Source: Acanthaster planci
Lineage: Eukaryota > Echinodermata > Asteroidea > Valvatida > Acanthasteridae
NCBI RefSeq assembly: GCF_001949145.1
Contig: NW_019091558.1
Span: 106,274-158,855, forward strand
Direction of reading: 5' to 3'
Length of the DNA stretch: 52,582 bases
The notes under the pieces are model-generated. The model ran no database searches. It was not told where the DNA came from and saw nothing but the letters and a program-made list of their open reading frames with translations. This document shows, in pieces, positions 24,590-35,713 of the stretch. Position numbers and translations under genes: made by a program. Every line of letters begins with the position of its first letter. Within the stretch, counting starts at the first letter, position 1.

Positions 24590-26630
24590 CTTGCTTTAGC
24601 ATTTTTGGCTTTTTGCCATTTTGCGAAAAAAAACATTCTTTTTTTTTTTTTTTAATTTCTTCCGTTTCCTTCTTCTGCTCAAAAGGCCATTTGTTTTGTG
24701 CACGGTTTTTCTGTTCACGACTTTAGTGCTTTTGCAACTTTGGATCTTCATCAAACTTGTACCAATGAAGGACCCTTATGCACAGATGGTCCTAGAACAA
24801 TGACGTCATGATGACGTCATCACGCAATTTATTATTGATTTTTCCATATTTATTTCAGCCCATTGACTTTGAACATGTTTTCAAGGCAACATTTTGATTG
24901 TTCAGCAAGATTCAAATGTTATCAAAGTTACACCAAGGAAAAACCTAAAAGCAAACATAATACTCAAATAATTACGTCACAATGACATCATCAAATGATT
25001 TTTTTTTTTGAATATTTAAATGTTACATTAATTATTTTAAAATCCATATAAAATCAACCGTGGCTTCCTGCAACATACTGATTGTGGCAAATGCCAAGGT
25101 AAAAATGGGTCTTCATTTTATCTCATGTGGTCAAATCATGTGACCCTTCCTTCCAGTTGAAACTGGAAGTGGGCTTATTGTTTAAAGGTGGCAACTTGCT
25201 TTCAACGGTGTTAGTCGGTGGGGTATAGATTCCTCAGGCTCAAATCATGTACTGGCGACGTCATGTAATTATCAAACGCCCTCTAGCGACAGGTTAAAAT
25301 TTCTGAAAAATGAATTTTGAGTAGATGTCTGTGACGAAGTTTGTCGGAATTGCCTGAAAATTGACGTGTGTGATCATCTTCCCCCAGTCAAGACATGTGT
25401 GAAACTTGGGGCTGATGACATCATCAAATCGGAAGTTGTGATAAAAAGTTCTGTTATTTTTCAAAATTTGGTAAAAGATCAACCGTAAAAGATTTAAGTG
25501 TGAATTTTTCATTATATGATAGCTAAAACATTGAAGTGCATAAGTGGTGGACTTCTTCACACAGATGAAATGCCAAAGATGAAAACCCCCTTACAATATT
25601 TGTTAACTTGAAAATCCCATTTGCATACAGTGCATTGGCTGCTCTGCGTGGACGCGCATTATCTGCCTGTAACGTGTGGCAGGCAGCACACAGTGTGTAA
25701 GGCATATTCAGGATCTGGCAAAATGCTGAGTATTTCAGCCCATTGGCTTTGTACACGTTTTTGAGGCATCATTTTGGTTACTAAGCTATCTTCGATTGAC
25801 ATCAAAGTTACACCAAGGAAAGACCTTGGAGCAAAAGGTGATACAACAACGTTATCAAGTGATTTATTATTAAATTTCAAACATTGAAATATTCTGTTAA
25901 ATTAAAAAAATCCGTATAAAATCAACTGTGGCTTCCCACAACATTCTTTTTGCACCAAGTGCCACAGTATAAATTGGGCCTTCAATTCATCTCATGTGGG
26001 TATTGTTTAAAAGTGGTAATAGGTAATAAGTTTTTTTCAACGGTATTAGTCTGTCGGTGTTAGTGCTGGGTTGAAACCTTGCTTATATCTTGGAAAGAAA
26101 GTGCTTTGGGCAAATATTGAGCTCATTTAGTGATGACGTCATCAAACAATACGTCAAGTGACATTAAAAGGGGCACTATTTAAAATGCTGAATCTCCTGA
26201 AGTATATGTCCAATTGCGTTCAAACCCTGCAGATATATAAAAACGGAGGTGATTGACATGAATATTGTCCTGATGTGATGATGATGTCAGCAGGTGAGAA
26301 CTCACGTGACATTCAAGGGGCACAATTTAATATGCTATATCTCCTGAAGTATATATGCACAATTGGGTTCAAACATTGCAGATATCTTGGAGGGGAAGAG
26401 ATTTAGACGTATATTGACCTCATGTGATGATGACGTATCAGGTCATCTATTTAAAACGCTGAATGTCCTGAAGTATATGTCCAATTGGGTGCAAACCTTG
26501 CAGATATCTTGAAAAGGAATTGATTTAAATGAATGTTCACTTCATGTGGTGATGACGTCATTAAGTGACAAATCATGTGACATTAAAGGTGCATCCTTTC
26601 AAGTACTATATCTCCTGAAGTGCAGGGGTC
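24590..26630 (-). repeat. TGACGTCA-rich repeat domain, right (inverted) part
   Basis: The same repeat family as 13.9-20.0 kb but reverse-complemented. The poly-T/AAAGGCCATTTGTTTTGTGC block at 24640-24800 corresponds to 19790-19945. The CCCATTGACTTTGAACATG phrase at 24860 is the complement of the left part's forward CATGT(T/A)CAAAGTCAATGGG. Positions 25130-25490 pair with 15470-15850, and 25500-25690 with 15215-15445, including the CACTGTGCCCTGCC / GGCAGGCAGCACACAG block. Full TGACGTCA sites lie at 24801, 24812, 26134 and 26553. No protein domain is recognised. Confidence 0.7.
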
Positions 26631-26646
26631 GAAATTAATCCTTTTT

Positions 26647-26692
26647 TTTCAGCAGGACCAGTACTTCAAAATTTTCACTGGTCCTGCTGAAA
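26647..26692. repeat. Perfect 16-bp stem hairpin
   Basis: TTTCAGCAGGACCAGT at 26647-26662 and ACTGGTCCTGCTGAAA at 26677-26692 are perfect reverse complements around a 14-base loop. It sits just right of the inverted repeat domain, in a segment (26628-26880) that opens with 'ggggtcgaaattaa' and is not otherwise recognised. Its function is unknown; it could be a decayed MITE core or a structured RNA. Confidence 0.8.
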
Positions 26693-27767
26693 GTTTGTTG
26701 GTCCCATACCATAACCGCACACGCAGCCGCTTGAGCAATCCTTGTTACGGCGCAGGCTGCGACAAATTGTTGTGTTTTTTTTTGCCCAATGGGGCAGGCC
26801 ATGCCATAAATTTGCTTGCTCAAACAGGATCAATACCTGCCCATGATTTCTCGGAATCCATGATAATTATGGTTATTTAACTTAGGCCTACTGCAATACA
26901 CGAAGTCTTTTATTAGGCCCAGAAACAGTTGTGCTATGCCTAAATCAAAAAAAATAGTGTCAGTAGGTCAGAAATTGTTTTGTTTGGGGGCATTTTTTTG
27001 TGCTGATTGAATGGCATCAATGGGGACAGCAGCTTCCAAAATTATCTCAAAAAGTTATTAATACCTGTCTTAATTTATGTAAACATTTTTACATTCGAGA
27101 ATTCACAAGAAAATTATAGACAATTTACACAGTGCTACTCAGGCGATCGCGACAGCAAACTGGCCAACAATGTCCATGTATCGTGTGGTAAGTGTGTGTG
27201 ATGCATCCGGACCAGCGGGTGATAAACCTTGAGCCATTTTTTTTTTATTTCTCACTTTTTTCACTAAATTTGTTTCAGTTTGGTGCTAAGTACATTGCAA
27301 TTCAGATTCAAAAATTGGTTATAAACTGGTATTTTCTTTCTTTGTAGCAGAACCTTTTCCTGTCATCAGTGGGCATCTTGTTTTCAAATACAAAATCTGT
27401 CATTGTATTGCACTGTTGAAAATTTTGGCCACTCTCGAGGGCTTTGGGATAGCACTAAAAGGGAAGGGGTGTATTTGGGGGACATTGTCCCCGCCGACTT
27501 GGTGCCAAGTTCAGTTTCTTTTACTGAAATGCTACCAGGTGAGAACTGAATTATTACTAAGCACTTTCCTCTGGTACTGTAGGATTATCTTTCAAAGGGA
27601 GATATTCAGATAATCATTCACCAAAAAGATCCTCCTTTCTCCCTTAGACTCAGTTGGAAAGGGGCAAAGTCAATATCCAGATGGAAATGGATGAAAGTTT
27701 TTATGTTGTTTGTATAGCATGCCATATTGTGGTTTTGACATTGCTGTAAATATTTCATCAATTGCAG
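26693..27767. other. Intronic stretch before the FH1 exon
   Basis: No supported feature. A consensus-like donor (GTGTG|GTAAGT, near 27187) follows a 64-codon open frame at 27007-27201, but its product matches no formin segment and no acceptor is convincing. Confidence 0.35.
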
Positions 27768-27895
27768 CTTTTATTCCTCCCCCTCCGGCACCACCACCTC
27801 CACCAGAAATGGTTGCACCCATAACAAGGAAATTTGAAGTCACCTCTAAAGTGAAAATGCGACCATTTCACTGGAACAAAGTGTCAGCCCTCATG
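27768..27895 (+). CDS. Formin, FH1 polyproline and start of FH2
   Basis: 128-nt exon. With the single G carried over from 10450 it makes 43 codons. It begins AFIPPPPAPPPPPE, a short FH1 (profilin-actin recruiting) tract. It continues with TSKVKMRPFHWNKV, the conserved opening of an FH2 domain (basic residue, hydrophobic, HW or NW, K). The acceptor AATTGCAG is clear. The exon must end after ATG at 27895 to keep phase 0 with the next exon, so the donor is GCAAGT, a GC-AG donor. A GT donor at 27900 would shift the frame and destroy the FH2 match. FH1 is unusually short; further polyproline may lie in upstream exons. The formin subfamily is not assigned. Confidence 0.88.
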
Positions 27896-30319
27896 GCAAG
27901 TATTTAACTTTAAAAACACTGTATTTAGTTTTTGCTTTTTGCTCTGTGATAGTCCCTCAGTGATAATATCTATACCTTGCTGAAACTTAAGGTGCTATGG
28001 TTTGAGAAATCTTCAACAATAGTAAGTCAAACATTTGACTGATATAAATACCTCTTTTGTTCTTTTTTGAAATCGTTACACCTGTGGTATTTGCTAAAAC
28101 TCTAAAGACAGATCACTTATGTAATTCATTTTACCCTGGTATTTTACCCAACAGAAATCCTTTGTTACACAGTTGCATTGAAAAAGAGTTTGTGCTCTTG
28201 TTTTTCCTGAGAATTCTTCAAATTAGCTCTGAGTCCAGACAATAGAGTACCCACAGTGCACTGTAGCCTACCTTCCTTGTGTGTTGCCTCTTCTCAGAGA
28301 AGTGGTTGAAGTGTCACTGATATTTAGTTGTTCTTGGTCTCAACAGTCTCAACCTGCATTCTACGTTATAGTTTGTTGTGTACGTTTCATGTGCCATACC
28401 ATCATTTGAATCTTGTCTCCCAATAGTGTTGTGCATATTCTCAGAAGATGTGGTATTCAAAGAGCTACAAATTTATCAGATTAGTCATATAAATGCTCTT
28501 GAATTACAAGAATTATTGATTGAATTATGAGACCATTTATAATAATACCCAATGTTGAAGTCATTAGACCCCCCTGAAAAAAATTTACTTGCTTTATCAT
28601 ATGAATCACTTGTTGAGATGTATTATGTAAAGCAAACATAAAAATGCATTGAGGGAAAAAAATCCATGAATTGCCAGTTTGTAAGACCATTTTCATTCCA
28701 TATTCTCAACAATTGGTTTAGTCTTTAAAGGGGGGTGGCATAGGGGCTGCAGATATTCATGAAACCTTCCTTTTCACTCCTTATAAATCCTCACATTACA
28801 GTTCAGTGGAGCATGACAGTACTGAATGAAGGTTGCACACTTAATCACAGTGTTCATCTTACCTCAATAGCATTTGCCTATGTATATTTCCTGAGTGCCG
28901 TCATATTATTGGCTATTAAAAGCTTGATCAACTATAATGCATCCTCTATCTCCAACAATGTATCATGGTGCCGTGCCCACAATCTCTCTTCATTTACTTT
29001 GCATCAGATCAACAGACACGTATTTTCACACTCTCATTTTCTTGAAGTTTGCTTTCTTCGCTGAGTATTGCTGTGTTATATATGTTCAACTCTGCAGTAC
29101 ATTACATGTATGTAGAGTTTTGAGTGCAGCTGTAAGTTACTGTTCTTCAACACGGCTAAGAGTGAAATCATTAGACATTTTGATGTTAAAATTTATTATT
29201 TTCCCCTGTGTGTTGTTAGCTTAGGTAGTTCATTGCCCTGCATGTTTCCCAGGTCCATCAAGCAGGCTGGTTCTTCCCGTCAGTTAACTTATGAGTTGAA
29301 ATATTTCCCTTTGTTTTTTTTTTGTTTCTTTTTTTAGAAAGCTACATGCCTTCATATGAAAAAAAAAGTGCAGTAGTTTGTTGTGTTTTCTTATTTCATC
29401 TACAAACTACTTAATTAACTGAGCTTAATGGGGAAGCACTTGCCTCTTCCCTTAATAGCCTTTTTTTTGCCGGGGAGAGTCAGTCATATGCATTGGCTGC
29501 TCACCTCAAGAGTTAGCCAAAGAATCACTGAGGTTAGTCCAAATAGGTCCAAGGAGCCTACCAGGGTGAGCACTCACCTTACTTCGTCAAAGCTCGCTGC
29601 CTTTTTGCTACCTACAAAGCTTAAGATGAAAGGCCATTATTATGTAGGTGAAATTTATTAAAACGTCAGTTCACTCTATTAAATGTTGAGCTGCAAATCT
29701 TAAGACAACATACATGTTCTTATTTACAAGAAGGCATCATCATTAGAGAGGTTTCTTATCTCCTTGGTATTGTTGAAGTCCCTGAAGAATGACTGCAAAG
29801 ACATCAAGAATAATGAATTCATCAAGAAAAGGAAGTGCCAGTATCTTTGAAGAAAAAAATATAGGCTTAAAATAAACTTTGACTGTTAATTATTGGTGTC
29901 TTTAATTAATCAAGAAAATGTTGAATTACATTTTTGCTTGCAGTATACTTTTCCTTTTTCCCACAGGAAATGCATTTCTTCTACTTTTTTAAACTTGACA
30001 CAATCAAGTAAAAAGGAGTGTTAGAGATTGTTTATTAATACGTTCATTTGAATAGCTGTGTTTATTTCCCGGATTTTTCTTGAGGTTTACTTTGTCATAA
30101 CTGTTGATAAACAACCTCTTGTTTGAGAAGCCTCCACAGTAAACTGCAGTAGTGCGGTAAAGGTTCATTAAAAGGATGGAAAATGGATAGGAAACAAGAA
30201 GTCTGTGTCTGTTCCAGAACAGATTGTAGGATTTGTTTCTTCAGTTTAAATGTTCTGAGAAAAAAGTGTTTCAGTCACAAAGAATTTTAAGATAACAAAA
30301 AGGATGAATTTTTCACAAA

Positions 30320-30720
30320 ATTGGGTGATGACATTGTTACAGTGTCATTATGACATCATATAAATTTTTATGTATATCATATACTGGTCCACCGGCATAC
30401 CAAGAGTGAATACAATCCGACTTCCAGTTCACTAGTTCAAGGCCCTTTAAAATGTACAACTTTATTGAAGTGACATCATATGCTACCCACTGTGACATCA
30501 GTCCCCTAAAGTCCCTGGTACAAAGTGTGCGCTGTGTACAAAACCAATATTTTTACAAATATGTAACAAATAATAAACCACATTCTGATGCCATTACATC
30601 GTCATTTCAAATACTTCATTCTGAGTACAAGTTTCATGTACATACCAACTTTTTGTCAGAGGTTGCCTAGTATACAGAGTACATGAATTTTGATGACGTC
30701 ATTATGACGTCAAAATTTTC
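30320..30720. repeat. Isolated copy of a TGACGTCA-bearing repeat
   Basis: Carries phrases seen in the 14-26 kb domain (GATGACATTGT...GTCATTATGACATCA; ACAAAGTGTG...TGTACAAAACC). It ends in TGATGACGTCATTATGACGTCA, with full TGACGTCA at 30694-30701 and 30705-30712 only 11 bases apart, the same spacing as the pair at 24801/24812. The match to the main domain is diverged. Confidence 0.5.
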
Positions 30721-30789
30721 TGATCTAGCCACATAGTTACATTGCCCACCAAAGGTCTTGCAAAGATCTTGCAATTTTTGAAAAAACAG

Positions 30790-30939
30790 CTAGTCTACTG
30801 CCTGCAACCTACACAGATTACCAATACATATGCATTATTTCCGAGTCCATTACTTCCATTCGCTAAATTCTCGATCACCAGCAGTGCGCCCTCACTCGCT
30901 TGACTCCCGTGAAGGCGGCCACCATGTTTTTCCTCTTTT
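30790..30939 (+). repeat. Left inverted terminal repeat, DIRS copy 2
   Basis: Pairs with the reverse complement of 37208-37360. Shared blocks include CAGATTACCAATACATATGC, CACCAGCAGTGCGCCCTCAC (CACC/GACC variant) and GCGGCC(A/G)CCATGTT(T/C)TTCCTCTTTT. Agreement is high by eye over about 145 bases. Confidence 0.88.
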
Positions 30940-31626
30940 TCTTGGCGCCATTACTATCGGACCTGTTTTTGGCCAGCTCTGAAAAGGTGGAGAGTTTTTT
31001 CTTCACTACCTGTTGTTTCGGTGTCATTTCTCGATCACCTTGTTTATTTGTTCGTTCTCGTTCTCATGAACAGTAAGACGGTAACTTTGTCCCCTGTATT
31101 ATTTATATTTTTGCTGTTCCCTTCAGCCTTGCAACAGACTTCCAAACTTTGCCTCGGTGGCGCTGTTTGTTTTGGTATATATTTGTTTGATTTGGAATAA
31201 ATATGTATTTGTTTGCCTATTTATTCTATTTGTTATTTCTTGTTTGTACATACCTTGATTAGCTTTACCTACAGTTGTGGCTTTTTGTATGTTTGTTAAG
31301 CCTTTAAACAAAAAAAAAAGCAGAATATCGTGAGAGCGCTTGTCTCGTTATTCTTTGTTCTTATTTCAACTGTTTTTTTTCCCCGGAAATTTCGCCTTTT
31401 TCTTCTTTGGCCGTGCTTCTCTCTCTTTTTGTGCATTAGGTTAAACTATAGAGAGGGAATTCTCAGTGTTGTGCTTCTAACTCCGCTTCCAGCTCCCCCT
31501 CAAGCAAGGATACACTACGCTTCGGAACTTGTCCGGCGATATCTGCCCCCTCCGGCTACTATACATCCGGATCCGGAGCCGTAGTCTCAGGGTGTCTTTC
31601 ACCACACTGGGCCTGCTCAGCCAACG

Positions 31627-32690
31627 ATGGATAACAGTCGTACGGTGGGTTTCACTTCTGGTCCTGATCTTTCCTCGTATATTTCTGGTTCTGGTCAGTC
31701 TCCGGACGAAGATGAGCCACTTTTGGTGAACGATCTTTCGCCATCTGAGTCTCGCTTATGTCTTTCACGTCTTACATCTTTTACAGTGAGAAATGGTACA
31801 TGTTCTGGGGCTGCCTGTCACCTGCTGACGATGGGGGCACCCTTCGTTCAAGCGTTGTTTGCCGGGAGAGTGGTCGTCTTCTCCCCTCTTCCTAGAATTT
31901 CCCCTTGATCGCTCTTGCATAGACGCTATGGACAAACTGGCTAAGGCCAAGCAGTGGAATTCAGGCTACCATCCACACCGCTTTTCAAGTTCCCATCAGG
32001 TGATTATGATCACTATCTCTCGGTGCCGGACGCAGCCAGAGATAAGATTTTTCCGAACAGGGGCAAGTCTTCCAACGTATTCCAAGATAAGAATCTTCAG
32101 CAGATGGAGACAGCTATGAAAGATGTTGACCAGGCTGCCCGGTCAAGTATCCACTGCATGTCCTTTCTTCTCCTCTTCACCAAGTTTTTGTCCCGGACAT
32201 GTGAGGAGGGCTCTGATATTTCTCCCGAGTTTGTGACTATGGCCTTTCACTGCTTACAGGGCTCGAGCACTTTGCTAGGGTATCTCTTCGAGCTACTGCC
32301 TCCCATAGGGAATCGGCTATTCTCACTATGACTATTCCCCACGAGTCCATTAATTCTGCCCTCAAGAGTCTCCCTCTGTTTGATAAAGATATCTTTGCGG
32401 GCAAGTGTACTTCTGTCCTAAAAAGTGAGGTCAAGCGGATTGATAATGCTCGGAAGAGATCCTTTCATCAGCCGTCTGACTCTCGCCCCCGGGTTTCTAA
32501 TTCGGCTCCCCCGAGACATCTGCAACGTTCTGCTCCTCTAGTGCGCCGTCCTGTGGGGCCTTCAAGGCATGCTCGTCGACCTTCGCAACCTGCCTGGGAA
32601 CAGACATGCTTCTCGGCTCCAGCTTCCTCCATTGCCCAGTGTGGAGTCGCCCGCTGCCCCCTGCAGTCTTTCGGGGGTCGGCGTAGGTGA
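31627..32690 (+). pseudogene. Gag-like ORF of DIRS copy 2
   Basis: An ATG at 31627 opens a frame (MDNSRTVGFTSGPDL) that shifts within 200 bases. The clearest gag-like part is 31954-32331, an alpha-helical segment (QQMETAMKDVDQAARSSIHC) of the kind found before RT in DIRS elements. It continues after a frame change at 32328-32690 with a basic, Ser/Pro/Arg-rich tail (KRSFHQPSDSRPR, PRHLQRSAPLVRR) likely to bind nucleic acid. No zinc knuckle is present, as expected for this group. Assignment rests on position and composition. Confidence 0.55.
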
Positions 32691-32780
32691 CTGCTGTACC
32701 CCTTCTTCGGTCATCAATCTCGAACTTGTTGGCAGTCGTATTCTAGCTTTCTGGTTCTGGGGGGAGATAACGTCGGACGG

Positions 32781-33416
32781 ATGGGTTCTCGATACTCTTC
32801 TTCAGGGTTATTGTCTCGAGTTCTTGAGTGCCCCTCCATCCAACAAAGTACTGCGGCTCAAATCCCCATAAATCAGTCCAAATGCGATGATTTGGAGTCT
32901 GAAATCGCAAACCTGCTGCAAAAATGGGCTATCGTTCCAGTTCCCGCGCTCCATACCCACAGGGATTTCTGGTCCACCTTTTTTCTAACTCCGAAGAAGG
33001 ATGTGGGGAAATGGAGACCAATTCTCAACCTAAGGCTCAACCAATTCATTCATCCCAAGTGTTTCCAGATGGAGACACTCTGCACAGTTCTTCACTCAAT
33101 TTTCATTCCAGCTTGGTTGTCCTCCATAGACCTCAAGGATGCTTATCTTCACGTGCCCATTCATCCTGATAATCGCCAATTTCTATGTTTCTCGTATCGA
33201 GATCAAACCTACAAGTTTCGCACTCTCCCATTCAGGCTTTCCATCGCACCGAGAGTGTTCACCAGAGTGGTGCAAGCGGTGAGGGCTTATCTTCATCTTT
33301 CCAACATTCTCATCTTTCAGTACCTGGATGACTTATTAATCCTAGGCCAATCAAGGGTCGAGGCTATTTCCCCCACTGCAACAGTTTGCACTCTACAACT
33401 CATTTCAGATTCCTAA
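32781..33416 (+). pseudogene. Reverse transcriptase domain of DIRS copy 2
   Basis: The frame contains the ordered RT blocks: WSTFFLTPKKDVGKWRPILN (fingers), SSIDLKDAYLHVPIHP (first catalytic Asp), FRTLPFRLSIAPRVFTRVV (palm; FRLS in place of the usual FGLS) and FQYLDDLLILG (the catalytic YLDD box). This is the DIRS/Ngaro style of RT, close to the gypsy type. The G to R change in the FGLS motif and the frame loss after 33416 (RNase H lies in another frame) indicate an inactive copy. The product would copy element RNA into cDNA. Confidence 0.92.
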
Positions 33417-33769
33417 TCAACCACTACAAGCCAAGGACAACTGCGTCACAGATTCCCACATTTCTCTGCGGTATGGTTTTTCCTACGAATGCCCGCGTGG
33501 ACAATCTGATAAAGTGTGTTGCCCTATTTCAAGTCAGTCAACAAATAAATGCTCAGGCTTGGCTTCAGCTTCTTGTCTCATGTTCAGTCTTGTCAACCTT
33601 GTCCCTTGGTGCTGACTCCACATGAGAACTTTCCAACTCCAGCTCCTGTCTCAATTCAGACCACACACAGATCCACTGGACCTCCTCGTGCCAGTTCCAG
33701 TTTTTCTAAGTCATCTCCTGACGTGGTGGTCTTCTAAGGCGAGTCTCACCACCAGCCTTCCTTTTGCCC

Positions 33770-34270
33770 CTCCGGGTCACGACATGGTACTTACTATAGA
33801 CGCTTCGACCTACGGGTGGGGAGCCAGTCTGCTGCCGTATCAGATCTCCGGCCAATGGGAACCAGTCATGCAGGACTCCCACATAGACGTTCTCGAGCTG
33901 CAGGCAATCTTCAATGCTCTATGTCACTTCCTGCCACTCCTGACAAACAAGACAGTTCTAGTTCGATCAGACAATGCTACAGCTGTCACCTACATCGATC
34001 GTCAAGGGGCACACGCTCACCTACCCTTATTCCATCCCGGGTTACAGAACAATCTGGCCCATGCTCTCTCCTCTTCAACCAGAGGTGGTACGTGCTCTTT
34101 TCCAAGCAACCGACAGACTGCATGTGGATCTTTTTGCCTCTCATCTGAACACTCAACTTCCAAAATTTTGCCCTCGATTTCCACATCCTCAGACTTGGGC
34201 GACCGACACTCTGCGCATCTCATGGGAAAGTCTCCTAGCCTACACCTTTCCCCCCCCCCATTTTGCTGAT
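33770..34270 (+). pseudogene. RNase H and connection segment of DIRS copy 2
   Basis: The frame 33622-34269 gives MVLTIDASTYGWGASL (first Asp), HIDVLELQAI (Glu) and VLVRSDNATAVTYIDRQG (second Asp), the three acidic residues of RNase H in order. A frame change near 34060 leads to VVRALFQATDRLHVDLFASHLNTQLPKF and TWATDTLRISWESLLAYTFPP, the conserved DIRS linker between RNase H and recombinase. The enzyme would remove the RNA strand during cDNA synthesis. Confidence 0.88.
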
Positions 34271-34559
34271 CCCAAGAGTCCTGTCAAAGATGAAGAAAGA
34301 ACATTGCCGAATTCTTCTCATCGTTCCCTTCTGGCTGAGGCAACCATGATTTCCCCGCGTCATGAGGCTGTTAGTCAACATGCCCCTGTTGCTCCCCCAG
34401 CGCCACAACCTGTTTTTCCAACCCGGCTCTTTCCATCTCATCTGGATCCTCTTCACCTACACCTAACGTGTTGGATATCCAATTATCATTTCAGCAGGCA
34501 GGGCTTTCTCAAGATGCTGCTGCCTGGCTGCCAGAGGCAGACGGCTGTCAACGAGAAAG

Positions 34560-35500
34560 ATCTATGACAGCCACATTCGACATTTGAGCTCCTGGTGTAG
34601 ACAACATTCTGCGAATCCGACCGAAGCAACTCTTTCCCTTGTAACAGAGTTCTTCTTGCATCTCTTCCGGTCTGGCCTCTTGTTTCAAAAATCAGGAACT
34701 ACCGTTCAGCTTTGGCGGCTATCCACGGTGAGTTTCCTGATGGATCCTCTGTCTCTAACAACTCTGCGATCCATCATCTTCTTTGGGGAATGTTTATTGA
34801 ACGTTCCCCAACCCAACAACTCGTTCCTTCATGGAATCTAGGGGATGTCCTTCGACTTTTGGCTAGCCCCCCTTTCAAACCGGCGGGACAAGCTACCCTT
34901 CTTCATTTGGGTATGAAACAGTCTTCCTTTTAGCCGTCATCACTGCTTATTGAGGCTACGAAATTAAAGGTATTTCCATTGCTGATGGCCATATTCGATG
35001 GGAGCCTCTTGCGGTCCATCTTATTCCAGAGATTGGCTTTCTTACCAAGAACCAAACACCCTCATTTCAACCACTGGACATCTTCGTCCCATCCATCCAG
35101 TCGTTAGCCTCATCCACCTCTGACAAACTCTGGTGTCCTGTCCGGACACTCAAATAGTTCCTCCACCAGACTAAGGACATCCGAGGGCAAGCAACTCAAT
35201 TACTCATTACATCTACCAAGCCTCACCGTGCAGCGTCCAGAGACGCTCTTGCCTGGTGGGTGGTTTTAGCTATTAAGTTTGCAAATTCAGACTGGCCCAC
35301 TGCTTCTGATGATCAATGTTGATGCCATATACGTGCTCATGATGTTCAGGCTGTCTCCTCCTCATGGGCTTATTTCAAAGGCGTCCCGATTTCAGACATT
35401 TGTAAAGCCACTTGTTGGAAATCCCCCTCAACATTTACCTCTCTTTATCTCGGTGATGTTTTGCAGGGGGATCATTTTCACGGACTGACCGTGCTCAAGA
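34560..35500 (+). pseudogene. Tyrosine recombinase of DIRS copy 2
   Basis: The core-binding domain is seen as SSWCRQHSANPTEATLSLVTEFFLHLF and, in another frame, ALAAIHGEFPDGSSVSNN with HHLLWGMFIERSP. The catalytic part follows with KPHRAASRDALAWWVV, HIRAHDVQAVSSSWAYF, ISDICKATCWKSPSTF and SLYLGDVLQ (likely nucleophile Tyr in SLYLG). The expected HxxR box reads HDVQ (codon CAG), so the catalytic arginine is lost; the related copy at 46.4 kb keeps HDIR. In-frame stops (for example near 34945, 35155 and 35320) and frame changes confirm a dead gene. Confidence 0.85.
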
Positions 35501-35713
35501 CAGGATCTCAGTAGCTCCATATACAGCCGTCCCTCCCCCTGCAAGTGGGTGCACTCAAGACATTTACATGGTGAATTGTTCTTTGTGCTTACCTCTTGCA
35601 GTCCTTTACTAATCTGTCATTTTTGTTCATTGCAGGTTGTACGTGACTCCTCCTGGGGTTCAGGGTTGTCAGTGCGCTCTTGCCTCCCCGCCGTCCCCTG
35701 GTTCTGTGCTACT

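Larger units (their letters stand above)
10451..27767 (+). other. Formin intron (phase 1), 17.3 kb
   Basis: Bounded by GTAAGC at 10451 and a pyrimidine-rich TTTCATCAATTGCAG acceptor ending at 27767. Both flanking exons are open and join in phase 1 to give a continuous proline-rich stretch. It contains a dinucleotide hairpin, a mariner/pogo-like element, the TGACGTCA-rich repeat domain and a TTAA MITE with an assembly gap. No alternative exon could be supported. Confidence 0.7.

Noticed and set aside
13918-26630. CRISPR-like or ordinary tandem satellite array
   Set aside because: Units are long, diverged and composite, with no constant short repeat and spacer pattern. The window is eukaryotic.
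27007-27201. Extra formin exon ending at a consensus-like donor
   Set aside because: The product matches no formin segment, there is no clear acceptor, and the flanking exons already join in phase without it.
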